From Pseudokordiimonas caeni (GTDB taxonomy: Bacteria > Pseudomonadota > Alphaproteobacteria > Sphingomonadales > Kordiimonadaceae), in the NCBI RefSeq assembly GCF_026719705.1, contig NZ_JAPPRR010000003.1, positions 186,001 to 250,000 on the forward strand: a stretch of DNA of 64,000 bases. The letters run 5' to 3'. Positions within the stretch are counted from its first letter, which is position 1; every line of letters begins with the position of its first letter. Below the pieces are notes generated by a model, which was given only the letters and a program-made list of their open reading frames with translations, did not search any database and was not told the origin of the DNA. Below are positions 25,151 through 34,146 of this stretch, one piece after another. The translations under genes were made by a program, and so were the position numbers.

Positions 25151-26176
25151 TCATGCCGCTCTTAAGGCATAGAATACGGTCTCATATTCCATGAAATATC
25201 CCGAGGGGGCTGACTGGGAGTAGTGATGGCCGAGAAAATAACGGTGATCCGGCAGCTTTTCGATTAGCAGCTTGGGAATAACTACGAAATCCCGGAAGTT
25301 GTGATAGATTGATATCGCCATATTGGGTGAGCAACGATTGATAGTTTTGGCCGCACCCTCGAGAGCCTTTTGCTCGGACCCCTCTATATCCATCTTGATC
25401 AGATCGACGTCCAGAACAAGGCTGTCCAAGTTGACAACCGGCAGCCGCATGCCGTCGTCAAGATCCGCGCGCGCCCTGCTGGCTGCCAGGCTTTCTTCAA
25501 AGACAAGTTCGGTTTCGTGTGACCACAGGCCTTTCTGAACCACGACGGCCTGTTCGGTATCGCCGATCGTGGCGCGTATGGTGACCGCATTGCTGGCAAT
25601 GGGCTCAAAAAGATAGGCTTTCATTCTGTCGGAGCAGATTCCCTGGAAGCGACGGAATACACCGGCGTCATAGGCCCCTGCATCTACAATCGTGCGGATG
25701 TTCGGAAAGTCGAGCGTCGGATGCTGATACTGGGGATAGAGACTGTGTGCAGGGCGGCTAATATGCCCGCAAAAATAGTCGAATAGCGAAGCTAAGGTCT
25801 CTCGCGACGCTTCATCGGCCAAGTAGTCGTAAAGTGCAATTGTATCAGGCGAGAGCGCGAGTGCACCGGCCTTGGTGTGCAGCACATGCCCGACACTATA
25901 GTCCGCGAGCCGGGCACGCACTTCCAGATGTTTCGAGGTTGTGATCACAATATGCGCATTTGCTGCTCGCGCTATTTCCAGCTCGACGATCGGCAGCCCA
26001 TGATGGACGGTCCCGACGCGGTCCAGATTGCTATCGATAAAGCCCGCGATGTCGGTATTGTTCTCTCTCGCAAAATCCAGGAAATCAGCTCCCATCCCGC
26101 CGGCGCCATATAGGTAGACCGGGCCAGAGCGCAGGTCGGCCGCGACGGCTTCGAGTCGGGAGAGAAATGTCATCAA
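25151..26176 (-). CDS. FkbM-family methyltransferase with N-terminal nucleotide-binding-like domain
   Basis: 341 residues. The N-terminal Rossmann-like segment (VYLYGAGGMGADF, about 19-32, then FIDSN) resembles the binding domains of sugar-modifying enzymes. The C-terminal half is an FkbM SAM-dependent methyltransferase: motif I DAGAYDAGVF near residue 170 and DLIKMDIEGSEQKALEG near 265. It probably methylates a polysaccharide or small-molecule hydroxyl; the acceptor is unknown. It sits inside the iron region but is not iron-related by sequence. Base composition looks lower in GC than its neighbours, suggesting later acquisition. ATG 26173 is an alternative start. Confidence 0.82.
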   Translation of the reverse strand: MMTFLSRLEAVAADLRSGPVYLYGAGGMGADFLDFARENNTDIAGFIDSNLDRVGTVHHGLPIVELEIARAANAHIVITTSKHLEVRARLADYSVGHVLHTKAGALALSPDTIALYDYLADEASRETLASLFDYFCGHISRPAHSLYPQYQHPTLDFPNIRTIVDAGAYDAGVFRRFQGICSDRMKAYLFEPIASNAVTIRATIGDTEQAVVVQKGLWSHETELVFEESLAASRARADLDDGMRLPVVNLDSLVLDVDLIKMDIEGSEQKALEGAAKTINRCSPNMAISIYHNFRDFVVIPKLLIEKLPDHRYFLGHHYSQSAPSGYFMEYETVFYALRAA

Positions 26177-26281
26177 CCAGTGTCCTTACTATCATTACGA
26201 GTGCTGATTGCAGACTCTCCTGTGCGAACAGGAAAAGCAAGCGTTAACGTGGCCGCAGCTGAGAAGTTGGAGGCCCATAGG

Positions 26282-26317
26282 AAAAGCCCCGAACTGATAT
26301 GTTGTCCGGGGCTTTTT
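26282..26317. terminator. Bidirectional rho-independent terminator
   Basis: AAAAGCCCCG...CGGGGCTTTTT. It lies downstream of the receptor gene on the minus strand, where the trailing bases are TTTT, and ahead of the methyltransferase gene. Confidence 0.8.
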
Positions 26318-26335
26318 GTTTGGTTTTCAGGCCGC

Positions 26336-28492
26336 TCAGAAGGAGTAGCGGGCCCGGACGGTGAAGCGGCGCGGTTCGCCGTAAGCGAGCTGGCTGTAGA
26401 AGCCGATCTGGCTGTAATAGGTCTTGTCGAAGAGATTCTCGACGTTGGCTTGCAGCGACAGCGCTTCCGAGATGTCATAGCGGGCCATCAGGTTGGCGAG
26501 GATATAGGATTTCTGCACCAGCCGCTCGGCATTGCCGGTCACCGGGTTTGTGGTGTCGGTGTAGTTGCGGCCTTCCCAGTTCACGCCGCCGCCGATGGTC
26601 AGCTTGTCCCAGTCACCCGGGAAGGTGTAGGTGGAGAAGACTTTCAGGAGCTTGCGCGGCTGCGAGGTGTTCACTGCAACGCCGTCCGCATCCTCGGCCT
26701 TGAACTGGGTATAGCCGAGGCTGACATTCCAGCCTTCTGCCAGTTCACCCACGGCTTCAAACTCGAAGCCCTTGCTTTCGGTGCCCTTGGCGGCGCGGGA
26801 GGCCTCGAAAATGGTGCCGGGGATCAGGTGGCCGGGGTCAGGCTGGGCCAGATTGTCCTGCTGTACGAGGAACAAGGTTGCCGTGGTGTGCAGGGCATCG
26901 TCGAAGAAGGTGCTTTTCAGGCCAATCTCATAGTTCTTGCCCTCGAGCGGCGGCAGAAAGTCGCCATTGCGGTCCTGCGCATTCTGGGGCTCGAAAATCT
27001 CGGTATAGCTGGCATAGAGCGTGTGATTCTCGGTCAGATCATAAAGCGCGCCTGCATAGGGGATGAAGACGCCGCTGTCGCCATAGTCGAGCGTGGAACC
27101 ATAAAGGACGCCTTCCTGCTTCCATTTGGAAACACGGCCGCCAAGGACGATCTTGAATGCGTCGCTGACATTCAGGCGGGACGCAGCATAGAAGCCGGTT
27201 TGCTTGGTGTCATAGTCGCCGCTGAGGCTGCCCTCACTGCCCCAGGTCGGCTCGGCGTAGGAGCCATCCCATTCATTGAAGTTGCCAATCGCAGAAACAT
27301 TGCTGGCGGCGTAGGTATAGCCTTCGGTGGCTTGTTTACTGTGCAGGCCGCCGAGCACCAGGTCATGTTTGCGGCCAAACAGGCTGAAGGCACCTTGCAG
27401 CTGGAAATCGATGCTGTCCTGGTTGCTTTCCGTATCGGCACGGTACGGCGAAGCGCCAAGGCCGACGCCCGTTTCGCGGTCCGGGACACCGAAAAGATAC
27501 AGAAGCTTCAGGTCGGCCGAGGTTTCGTTGCGGTTGAAATTGAGCTTCAGGCTCCAGTCCGGGGCGAAATCATAGTCGAGCGTGGCGAAATAGTTGGTTC
27601 GCTCTGAAGCCCAGAAGGACCAGTCGGGTGCGATCGATTTCTTGCGGTCCCAGTTCGTGCGGCTGCCGTCCGCATACCATGTGGGCAGGCCACCCCATGT
27701 GGAGCCAAGCGGATCGTTGTCCTGATAGCTGGCGCCGGCGCGCAGCAGGAGGTTGTCCGCAAGATCAGCTTCGATGGTGCCATACAGCACGGTCTTCTTG
27801 TCGCTGCCCCAGTCGCGGAACGAGTCACCGTCCTGATAGCGGGCAACGACGCGGGCGCGGATGCTGCCGGCTTCGTTCAGCGGTGTCGCAACATCGCCAA
27901 GGATGCCGTAGGTGTCCCAGCTGGCGGCGTCAACCGACACGAAACCGGTGAACTCGCGCGCACTGGCGGATTTGCGCACAAGGTTGATCGAGGCCGAGGG
28001 ATCACCGGCACCGGTGAGGAGGCCGGTGGCGCCGCGCACGATTTCGATCCGTTCATAAAGGGCGGTGTCGATTTGAGTTTCGCCGGAATCGCCACCGGGG
28101 CTCCATGCCAGCGGCACACCGTCCAGCTGGTAATTCTGGATCGCGAAGCCGCGCGCCGAGAAGCTGAAACGGGTGCTGTCCAGTTCCTTGGCGGAAACAC
28201 CAACGGCGTTCATCACGATATCAGTCAGCGAATCCAGATTCTGGTCGGCGATGCGCTGGTAGGTCATGACGCTCACGGACTGTGGCGTGTCCTGCGGCGA
28301 AAGGCCGAGGCCAGTCGCGGAATCGAGCAGCTCGTTGGTCGTGTAGCTGCCCTCGACGATGATTTCCTCGATGCCTGCGTCATCGGTGCCAGCAGCATCC
28401 TGTGCTGCGGCGGGGACGGTGATGAGTGCAGCGGATGCCATCAGCGAAAGCATCAGGGCATGGCGGGAGTGATGGGGGGTAAGAGAAGACAT
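26336..28492 (-). CDS. TonB-dependent siderophore receptor (FhuA/FoxA type)
   Basis: 718 residues. Signal peptide about 1-30 ending AAAQDA, TonB-box-like EEIIVEG (about 43-49), plug domain to about 190 (SVMTYQRIADQ, LDGVPLAW, RIEIVRGATGLLTGAGDPSASINLVRK split across the plug), then a 22-strand barrel ending VRARYSF with a terminal Phe. GAGDPSASINLVRK-type plug ends mark the ferric hydroxamate-type siderophore receptor family; the actual ligand is not readable. The start has AAGGAGG upstream and a Fur-box-like palindrome lies about 60 bases further up. Monocistronic, with its own terminator. Confidence 0.93.
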   Translation of the reverse strand: MSSLTPHHSRHALMLSLMASAALITVPAAAQDAAGTDDAGIEEIIVEGSYTTNELLDSATGLGLSPQDTPQSVSVMTYQRIADQNLDSLTDIVMNAVGVSAKELDSTRFSFSARGFAIQNYQLDGVPLAWSPGGDSGETQIDTALYERIEIVRGATGLLTGAGDPSASINLVRKSASAREFTGFVSVDAASWDTYGILGDVATPLNEAGSIRARVVARYQDGDSFRDWGSDKKTVLYGTIEADLADNLLLRAGASYQDNDPLGSTWGGLPTWYADGSRTNWDRKKSIAPDWSFWASERTNYFATLDYDFAPDWSLKLNFNRNETSADLKLLYLFGVPDRETGVGLGASPYRADTESNQDSIDFQLQGAFSLFGRKHDLVLGGLHSKQATEGYTYAASNVSAIGNFNEWDGSYAEPTWGSEGSLSGDYDTKQTGFYAASRLNVSDAFKIVLGGRVSKWKQEGVLYGSTLDYGDSGVFIPYAGALYDLTENHTLYASYTEIFEPQNAQDRNGDFLPPLEGKNYEIGLKSTFFDDALHTTATLFLVQQDNLAQPDPGHLIPGTIFEASRAAKGTESKGFEFEAVGELAEGWNVSLGYTQFKAEDADGVAVNTSQPRKLLKVFSTYTFPGDWDKLTIGGGVNWEGRNYTDTTNPVTGNAERLVQKSYILANLMARYDISEALSLQANVENLFDKTYYSQIGFYSQLAYGEPRRFTVRARYSF

Positions 28493-28547
28493 GATCGGAC
28501 CTTTCCTCCTTGGCGCCCGTTGGGGAGTGGGTGCCTTATCAGATATT

Positions 28548-28566
28548 AAGAATGATTTGCATTCTT
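28548..28566. promoter_or_regulatory. Fur-box-like palindrome ahead of the first TonB receptor
   Basis: AAGAATG-ATTTG-CATTCTT: perfect 7-bp arms around a 5-bp centre, about 60 bases before the receptor start on the minus strand. Confidence 0.72.
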
Positions 28567-28628
28567 ATAGAGTCGGATCAGAGGCGTCCAGCCCTTTCAT
28601 GACAGTTTTGAGGCGGTTACGAAAAAAG

Positions 28629-28667
28629 GATGCGCCCGGCCCCGGGGGAAGGGGTCGGGCGCACTTT
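28629..28667 (-). terminator. Rho-independent terminator of the AhpD-like gene
   Basis: TGCGCCCG...CGGGCGCA stem with an inner CCCC/GGGG extension. On the minus strand it is followed by TCCTTTTTT, about 40 bases after the gene ends. Confidence 0.82.
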
Positions 28668-28707
28668 TGCCTTTGAAGGAGACATCAAAGGCGGGGCATC
28701 GGTTGGG

Positions 28708-29256
28708 TCAAGCGGCTTTGCTGGCGGCCTCGGTCGTCACCAGCGGGAAGTCCACTTCGGTATCGGCGATATGGTTCACATAGTTGGTGAAGGTATTGAT
28801 CGCGACGACGGCGATGATTTCGAGGATTTCACCGTCGCTGTAACCGGCGTTGCGGACGGCGGCAAGCTCGGCGTCGCTCACGCGGCCACGGGTGAGGGTG
28901 ACATTGCGGGCGAAGGTGAGGGCTGCGTTCACCTTTGCGTCCGACGAAGCGGCGTTCAGGTTGCGGGCAAGCTCTGCTTCATCCAGTTTGAACATCTTGC
29001 CGATGGTGGTGTGGGCCGAGGCGCAATAGTCACAGCCGTTGGCGCCAGCGATGGCAAGGGCGAGCTGTTCGCGCAAGGAAGCGGAAAGCTTGGCGTCACC
29101 AATGGCGCCGCCGCCGGCCAGATAGAAGCCGAGGGCTGCGGGCGAATGGGCAAGGGTGGTGAAGAGGTTGGGCGTGCCGCCGAGTTTCTTCTTAACTTCG
29201 GCGAGGAGTGCCTGGGATTTTTCCGACGGGTTGGTTGCGGGTGTGATACGAGCCAT
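28708..29256 (-). CDS. AhpD/carboxymuconolactone decarboxylase-like peroxidase
   Basis: 182 residues with the AhpD-like core ANGCDYCASAHTT (CxxC plus His, about 75-86), the redox centre of alkylhydroperoxidase-D relatives, preceded by LREQLALAIA. It is an all-helical, usually oligomeric protein with peroxide or thiol-disulfide chemistry inferred. It diverges from a TetR regulator gene across two near-identical 20-bp operators, so its expression is probably induced by whatever ligand or oxidant that regulator senses. ATG 29256 follows AAAGGA. Confidence 0.88.
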   Translation of the reverse strand: MARITPATNPSEKSQALLAEVKKKLGGTPNLFTTLAHSPAALGFYLAGGGAIGDAKLSASLREQLALAIAGANGCDYCASAHTTIGKMFKLDEAELARNLNAASSDAKVNAALTFARNVTLTRGRVSDAELAAVRNAGYSDGEILEIIAVVAINTFTNYVNHIADTEVDFPLVTTEAASKAA

Positions 29257-29308
29257 TTTGAATTCCTTTCAAGCTGTCGATGAATCGGGTTGTTCGTTTG
29301 CGATTGTA

Positions 29309-29328
29309 TGTAAACTGATCGGTTTACA
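29309..29328. promoter_or_regulatory. TetR-type operator, copy 1
   Basis: TGTAAACTGATCGGTTTACA, with 7-bp TGTAAAC/GTTTACA arms, in the gap between the AhpD-like gene and the TetR gene. Confidence 0.75.
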
Positions 29329-29336
29329 TCGCTGTA

Positions 29337-29356
29337 AGTAAACTCATCAGTTTACA
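29337..29356. promoter_or_regulatory. TetR-type operator, copy 2
   Basis: AGTAAACTCATCAGTTTACA, the same palindrome with its centre 28 bp from copy 1. It is 45 bases before the TetR start codon. Confidence 0.75.
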
Positions 29357-29401
29357 TTGTCAACAGGCCTTGCTATAAAAATTTCAGTAATGGAGTTCGA
29401 C

Positions 29402-29989
29402 ATGCAGGAAACCAAACGGGACGAGATCGTCCGCAGTGCCTTCAGCACCTTCTATCAGAAGGGCTTTCTGGCAACGCCCGTGGATGCCGTGCTGGCGGAT
29501 ACGGGTATTTCGAAGCGCACGCTTTATAAATATTTCCGCACGAAGGAAGAGCTGGTGGAGGCGGCAGTGACCTATTACCGGCATGCTGCGCTTGCCTCGA
29601 TCGCGGATGAAATCGAGCGCCGGGCGGATGACCCGAGGGGCCGCATCCTCGCGATGTTCGATATCAAGAGCGAGGCGATTGCCGCCGGTGATTTCTCCGG
29701 CTGTTTCGCCATCAATGCGCGGCTTGAATATGACGGCAAGGAACCGGGGATCGAGGCCGCCTGCGACGGCTTTTTCGAGGATCTCGAGACTGTGATCACC
29801 GGCCTGTGCGCCGAGGGCGGGGCGGCCGACCCTGCAGCACTTGCCCGGCAGATTGTCGTGCTCCTCGAAGGTGCCATCGTCTATGGCCGTTTCCGCCGTG
29901 ACCCGACCGTGGCGCTGGCGGCGCGTGAGGCTGCACGGGCACTGCTCGACCGGGACTTCAAGGCCACACATTCACCCAATGAAGCCTGA
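29402..29989 (+). CDS. TetR-family transcriptional repressor
   Basis: 195 residues from ATG 29402 with GGAG six bases upstream. The N-terminal helix-turn-helix is clear: RDEIVRSAFSTFYQKGF, then TPVDAVLADTGISKRTLYKYFRTKEELVEAA. The C-terminal ligand domain holds a Cys (FSGCFAIN) that may matter if the signal is an electrophile or peroxide. It most likely represses both itself and the divergent AhpD-like gene through the paired operators at 29309 and 29337. Confidence 0.9.
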   Translation: MQETKRDEIVRSAFSTFYQKGFLATPVDAVLADTGISKRTLYKYFRTKEELVEAAVTYYRHAALASIADEIERRADDPRGRILAMFDIKSEAIAAGDFSGCFAINARLEYDGKEPGIEAACDGFFEDLETVITGLCAEGGAADPAALARQIVVLLEGAIVYGRFRRDPTVALAAREAARALLDRDFKATHSPNEA

Positions 29990-30161
29990 ATGCAGCTGCA
30001 GCTGCTGTGGCAAATCCAAGTAAAATTAATACGGGTTCAGAGCATTGGCAGAGATGCTGGCCGGCCCAGAATTTCGTTCGATTTCGCGGAATGCGCGAAT
30101 AGAAGGATGACGTGCCACCTGCTTGCTGGTAGGAAGGAATCTTGTTTCGTGTAGTCGGGAG

Positions 30162-30896
30162 ATGGTCTTGCAGCGGAGATGTGCGCCTATCTTTTTATTG
30201 TGTATAGGGATTTTGGTCTCCCTATGGCCGGCCGCCGCACACGCCGAAGACATCCGCCTCTACATGTCCGGGCAATCGCGCGAAATGCTCGATGCCAGTG
30301 ATCCGATCGTGACCCCGATGATGGCACGGACCGAAGCCTTTCTGGCGAGATCCGGTCTATCCCCCGAAAAGATTGTAGCACCGCTCGGGCGGACGCTGCA
30401 GCGTGCCGCCGCTGATCCCCGAAGCCTGGTGTTCGGTGTACGTCGCCGCCCGAGGCTGGAAGACCAATATCACTGGGTCCTGCAATTGACCAAGCCGTTG
30501 AAGCTGGCGCTTTATGCACGTATGGGTGACCCCGAGGCGGTGAAGGAAGGCATGCCGACGAAGGGCATGATCGCCTGCTATCTCAGAAGCTACGAATGTG
30601 AATATCTGTTGGAGCTTGGCGTGCCGGCCTCGCAACTGATGGCAGTGCCGCAGGGGGCGCAAGGCCAGATTGAGCGGCTGCTGCTCTCGGGGCGTGTCCG
30701 CTATCTTGTCCAGTCGCCGGGATTTGCAAAGACCAACCTCAAAAGGCTTGGATATGGCCTTGAGGTATTTCGGGAAATCTGGCTGAAGGATTCGTCGGCG
30801 ATCTATCTGGTTGCAGACAAGACGGCGGACGCGGCAATGATCGATCGTCTGGCGGCAACGTCGCAGGCAGATCTGCCACCTCTTGCATGTGATTGA
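30162..30896 (+). CDS. Periplasmic protein resembling solute-binding proteins, function unknown
   Basis: About 244 residues from ATG 30162; a TTG at 30168 with GGGAG upstream is equally plausible. A signal peptide with core APIFLLCIGILVSLW and cleavage after AHA gives a periplasmic protein. The mature part resembles family 3 extracellular solute-binding proteins (bilobed, alternating alpha/beta) but no transporter genes accompany it. A Cys pair (ACYLRSYECEY) and a C-terminal Cys may form disulfides. It lies between a TetR gene and a convergent PepSY protein gene, abutting the latter with no bases between stop codons. Confidence 0.6.
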   Translation: MVLQRRCAPIFLLCIGILVSLWPAAAHAEDIRLYMSGQSREMLDASDPIVTPMMARTEAFLARSGLSPEKIVAPLGRTLQRAAADPRSLVFGVRRRPRLEDQYHWVLQLTKPLKLALYARMGDPEAVKEGMPTKGMIACYLRSYECEYLLELGVPASQLMAVPQGAQGQIERLLLSGRVRYLVQSPGFAKTNLKRLGYGLEVFREIWLKDSSAIYLVADKTADAAMIDRLAATSQADLPPLACD

Positions 30897-31922
30897 TTAA
30901 GTGCGCCGTTTCCGGAAGCGCCGTATATAGGCCACAAGCCCCAGATAGCTCAGGTAAATGATGGCGAGGCCGGTTGCAGCGATGAGCAGGCGATAGGCGA
31001 GGCCGCCCACCTTGCCGGAATGCAGGGGATAGACGGCGTCCGCGATCCGGTGACCTGTTCCTGAACCGGTCGCGTCATAGACGGCGAGAGTTCCATCTTC
31101 GTTTCTCGCAAGCGTGGATCGACCGTTCGGGTGCCACTCGGCAGGCATCTTGACACGCATCGAAGGCTCGACCGCGCCGCCCCTCGGCAGGATATAGAAA
31201 ACAGGCCGACTGCCGGGCAGGGCGGTGCTGACATCGTCGATGAGGCTGCCTGTATTCCCGGCAGGCATAGAGGCCACGGGCCGTTCGCCGCCGAACAAGG
31301 CAGTCAGGCCGTCGCGCACGGCGGTTGAATAGATCATCGCGCTGCCGGTCGCCACGCTCATCAGCAGGAAGGGCGCGATCACGATACCGCTGGTGAGGTG
31401 CGCGGTCCTGTAGGCGGCGGCACTTTCCCCGCGCGGGCGCATGCGGGCAAGGCTGAAGCCGCGTCGCCACGACCACCAGAGATAAATGCCACTGACCGCG
31501 ATGAACAGCGTGGTGAGGCCGAGGATACCGATCACCTCTTCCCCCGCCTCGCCGAAGGTAAGGCGGTGATGGAGGTCAAAGAGGGTGATGAAAAAGCCAT
31601 CAAGATGCAGCGGGTCCGCTACGGGCTCGAGCGTACTGCTATCTAGCAATAGCTCGCGGTGATCCGGCAGATAGACGCGGTAGGCATTGAAGCCGTCCTT
31701 CGGCAACTTGATCGTGCGCAGGCCCGCGGGTGCGTATGTTGCGACGATGCGATCGATCGTCGCCTGATCGGTTGCCGCTGCCGGGGTATCAAGCCCCGGC
31801 AGGCTGGCGGCGAGGATATCCTCGCGGAAGGTAAGGAGGGTGCCGGTCACGCCCATCAGGATCATATAAACGGCGATCACGAGGCCGATGACCTCGTGAA
31901 GCCGTCTGATCAGGGGGCGCAT
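30897..31922 (-). CDS. PepSY-domain membrane protein, iron-uptake associated
   Basis: 341 residues from ATG 31922, which has GGGGA upstream. PepSY_TM plan: helix about 10-32 (LHEVIGLVIAVYMILMGVTG), periplasmic domain, then FDLHHRLTFG and helix 135-155 ending YLWWSWRRG, a helix with AHLTSGIVIAPFLL, a second periplasmic domain and a last helix about 305-330. His residues near the helices could bind haem. It follows the second TonB receptor gene by 23 bases on the same strand, so an outer-membrane receptor and an inner-membrane reductase-like partner are probably co-expressed. Confidence 0.85.
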   Translation of the reverse strand: MRPLIRRLHEVIGLVIAVYMILMGVTGTLLTFREDILAASLPGLDTPAAATDQATIDRIVATYAPAGLRTIKLPKDGFNAYRVYLPDHRELLLDSSTLEPVADPLHLDGFFITLFDLHHRLTFGEAGEEVIGILGLTTLFIAVSGIYLWWSWRRGFSLARMRPRGESAAAYRTAHLTSGIVIAPFLLMSVATGSAMIYSTAVRDGLTALFGGERPVASMPAGNTGSLIDDVSTALPGSRPVFYILPRGGAVEPSMRVKMPAEWHPNGRSTLARNEDGTLAVYDATGSGTGHRIADAVYPLHSGKVGGLAYRLLIAATGLAIIYLSYLGLVAYIRRFRKRRT

Positions 31923-31945
31923 CGCCGGCAATCCCCGATACCGCC

Positions 31946-34069
31946 TCAGAAGGCGGTCTGGAAGGCGAGGGTGAAGGTCCGCCCGCGACCGGCGAAATAG
32001 CGGTCGTCGCGGTTGGAGCCAGCCTGCCCGTAGTAGGTGATATAGGTCTTGTCCATCAGGTTCTGGATACCGAGGCTGACGGTGCCGACATCAAGCTTGT
32101 AGCTCGCGAACAGGTCGACGGTGTCGTAGCCCTTGAACTCGGCGGCGATGGCATCGGCAGCGTTCGTGAAGTCGCGGTCGAAGAGATGCGACCATTGCAC
32201 ACGGGCCGAAATATCACCGCTCCGGTAGCTTGCGAACAGGTTGGCGCGGTCCGCGCCGATGTTCGCGGCATCAAGATCGGCGTCAAGATCACCGTCGCCG
32301 TTCGTGTCCACGCGGCCGCGCTGGACGGCAAGGTTGCCGCCGAGGCGAAGTTCATCGGTGATGGACGCTTCGACGATGGCTTCAAGGCCGCGGATGCGGG
32401 TCTTTTCGCGGGTAACACGCAGGAAGCCGTCGCTGTCCGCCACATAGCGGACGCCGGCATCCGAACGGGATTCGTAATAGCTCGCCTGAGCGTGGAAGAC
32501 GCCGTAGGTGAAGGTGGCGCCGATCTCGATATTGTCGGCCTTCACCGGCTCCAGATCAAAGAGATCGTCGACCGAGCTGTTGGCCACATTGATACCGCGC
32601 AGCACACGGCCAACATCCGGCATTGTGAAGCCTTCCGAATAGGAGGCATAGATGGTCCAGTTGTCGTTGATCTTGTTCACAAGCCCTGCGTTCAGGATCA
32701 GGTCACTGAAGGAGGGCGAGCCGCCACCGACGGTGAGGACAGTGAAGTCCGGCGTGTTGGCCGCGAGCGTCTGATAGTCGTCGACCTTCAGCTTGGCATT
32801 CTCGAAGCGCATGCCGCCCGAAAGGGTGAGGCCTTCCACTAGCTCATATTCGCCCTGCACGAAGGGGGCGATATTTTCAAATTTGGTTTCCGGCACCCAG
32901 TTGCGGTCGGTTTCGCGCAGGCGCTGGTAGGTCGTGTCCTCAAGATAGTCGGCACCGCCATACAGATGCAGGCCGGGCACGATCACATCCACGCGGTCCC
33001 AGGTCAGCCGCGCGCCTTTCTTTTCCGAATTGTTTTCGGACTGGTCGAAAAGCGTACCGACGGGGGCGATGGCGGGATCCTGGAAGGAAGCGAAATTGCC
33101 GCCGCCGAAGCTCGCGCGGAAATCCTGCAGGTAAAGCTGCAGGCTGAGCGTGCCGCCCGCAACGGCCTTGTTGCTGTAATCGAGCGAAACGGTGGTCACA
33201 TCGTTGGTGGCGGGCTCGCCTTCGGGGGCACCCTTCACGGCGGTTGCCGGGATGCCCTCGGCACGGTCGCCTTCAAGCGTGCTATAGTCGCCGTCGCCGG
33301 AGAGTTCATAGTCGTTGATCATCAGCTGCAGGCGCTGGTTTTCGTCGGGCTCAAAGCCGAGCTTGACGAAGAAGTCGCGGCTGTCGCTGTCAGAAAGGTC
33401 GCCTTGCGTGGCGTCCACGCCGATGCTGCGGCCCTCGCCGTCATAGAAAAGGCCGCGGCTGACGAAGCTCGCTGACGCCAGATAATCGAACTTGCCAATC
33501 TTCTGGCCGGCATAGACGGCGATCTGTTCCTCGAAGCCATTGTCCTTGAAGCCGTCGGCCGCGGTGATCGAGGCGCGGCCACCGATCTGCAGGTCGCCGC
33601 TCGTGTCGGCTTTCTTGGTCACGAAATTGATGATGCCGCCGGTCGCGCCAAGGCCCTGGATGGCATTGGCCCCGTGGATCACCTCGATGCGTTCGATCAC
33701 CGCCGGATCGATCGTGTAGCCCTCGCGGCTCGAATCCCTGAGCGGGGTCGATTGCGGGACGCCGTCGATCAGATACAGGGGCTTGCGGCCCCGGAAGCTT
33801 TCACCCACACCGCTCATCTTCTGGCGGCTGGGGCTGAAGCCCGGCACCAGCTGGCCAAGGAAGCTCGAGATATCGGTGACGACGGTCATCTGCTCCTGAA
33901 TGTCTTCGGTGCTGATCACGCTGACCATGTTCGGAATGGCGCTTACCGGTTTCGGCGTGCGGGTGGCGGAGACATAAAGCTCTTCCACGTCGGCCGTGTC
34001 GGCAGCGGCCATCGGCGCGATGCAGGCGGAAGCCATGAGGGACAGGATGAGGGGGGAACGGAATGACAT
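31946..34069 (-). CDS. TonB-dependent siderophore receptor (IutA-like)
   Basis: 707 residues. Signal peptide about 1-23, TonB-box-like EELYVSATRTP (29-39), plug with LVPGFSPSRQ, SFRGRKPLYLIDGVPQ, TPLRDSSREGYTIDPAVIERIEV and GATGGIINFVTKK, then a barrel ending FTLAFQTAF. The FRGR...LIDGVPQ...RD.SR pattern is shared with aerobactin and rhizobactin receptors (IutA, RhtA); a citrate-hydroxamate siderophore is a guess from that resemblance. GAGGAG lies seven bases before ATG 34069. A Fur-box-like site lies about 80 bases upstream. Confidence 0.92.
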   Translation of the reverse strand: MSFRSPLILSLMASACIAPMAAADTADVEELYVSATRTPKPVSAIPNMVSVISTEDIQEQMTVVTDISSFLGQLVPGFSPSRQKMSGVGESFRGRKPLYLIDGVPQSTPLRDSSREGYTIDPAVIERIEVIHGANAIQGLGATGGIINFVTKKADTSGDLQIGGRASITAADGFKDNGFEEQIAVYAGQKIGKFDYLASASFVSRGLFYDGEGRSIGVDATQGDLSDSDSRDFFVKLGFEPDENQRLQLMINDYELSGDGDYSTLEGDRAEGIPATAVKGAPEGEPATNDVTTVSLDYSNKAVAGGTLSLQLYLQDFRASFGGGNFASFQDPAIAPVGTLFDQSENNSEKKGARLTWDRVDVIVPGLHLYGGADYLEDTTYQRLRETDRNWVPETKFENIAPFVQGEYELVEGLTLSGGMRFENAKLKVDDYQTLAANTPDFTVLTVGGGSPSFSDLILNAGLVNKINDNWTIYASYSEGFTMPDVGRVLRGINVANSSVDDLFDLEPVKADNIEIGATFTYGVFHAQASYYESRSDAGVRYVADSDGFLRVTREKTRIRGLEAIVEASITDELRLGGNLAVQRGRVDTNGDGDLDADLDAANIGADRANLFASYRSGDISARVQWSHLFDRDFTNAADAIAAEFKGYDTVDLFASYKLDVGTVSLGIQNLMDKTYITYYGQAGSNRDDRYFAGRGRTFTLAFQTAF

Positions 34070-34146
34070 TGGAAAACTCCTCTGGGCCGATGGTTCACGG
34101 TGCCTCTTTTGCGGGCCCGTCTCGGGAATCGGCTGAGGGCGTTTTA

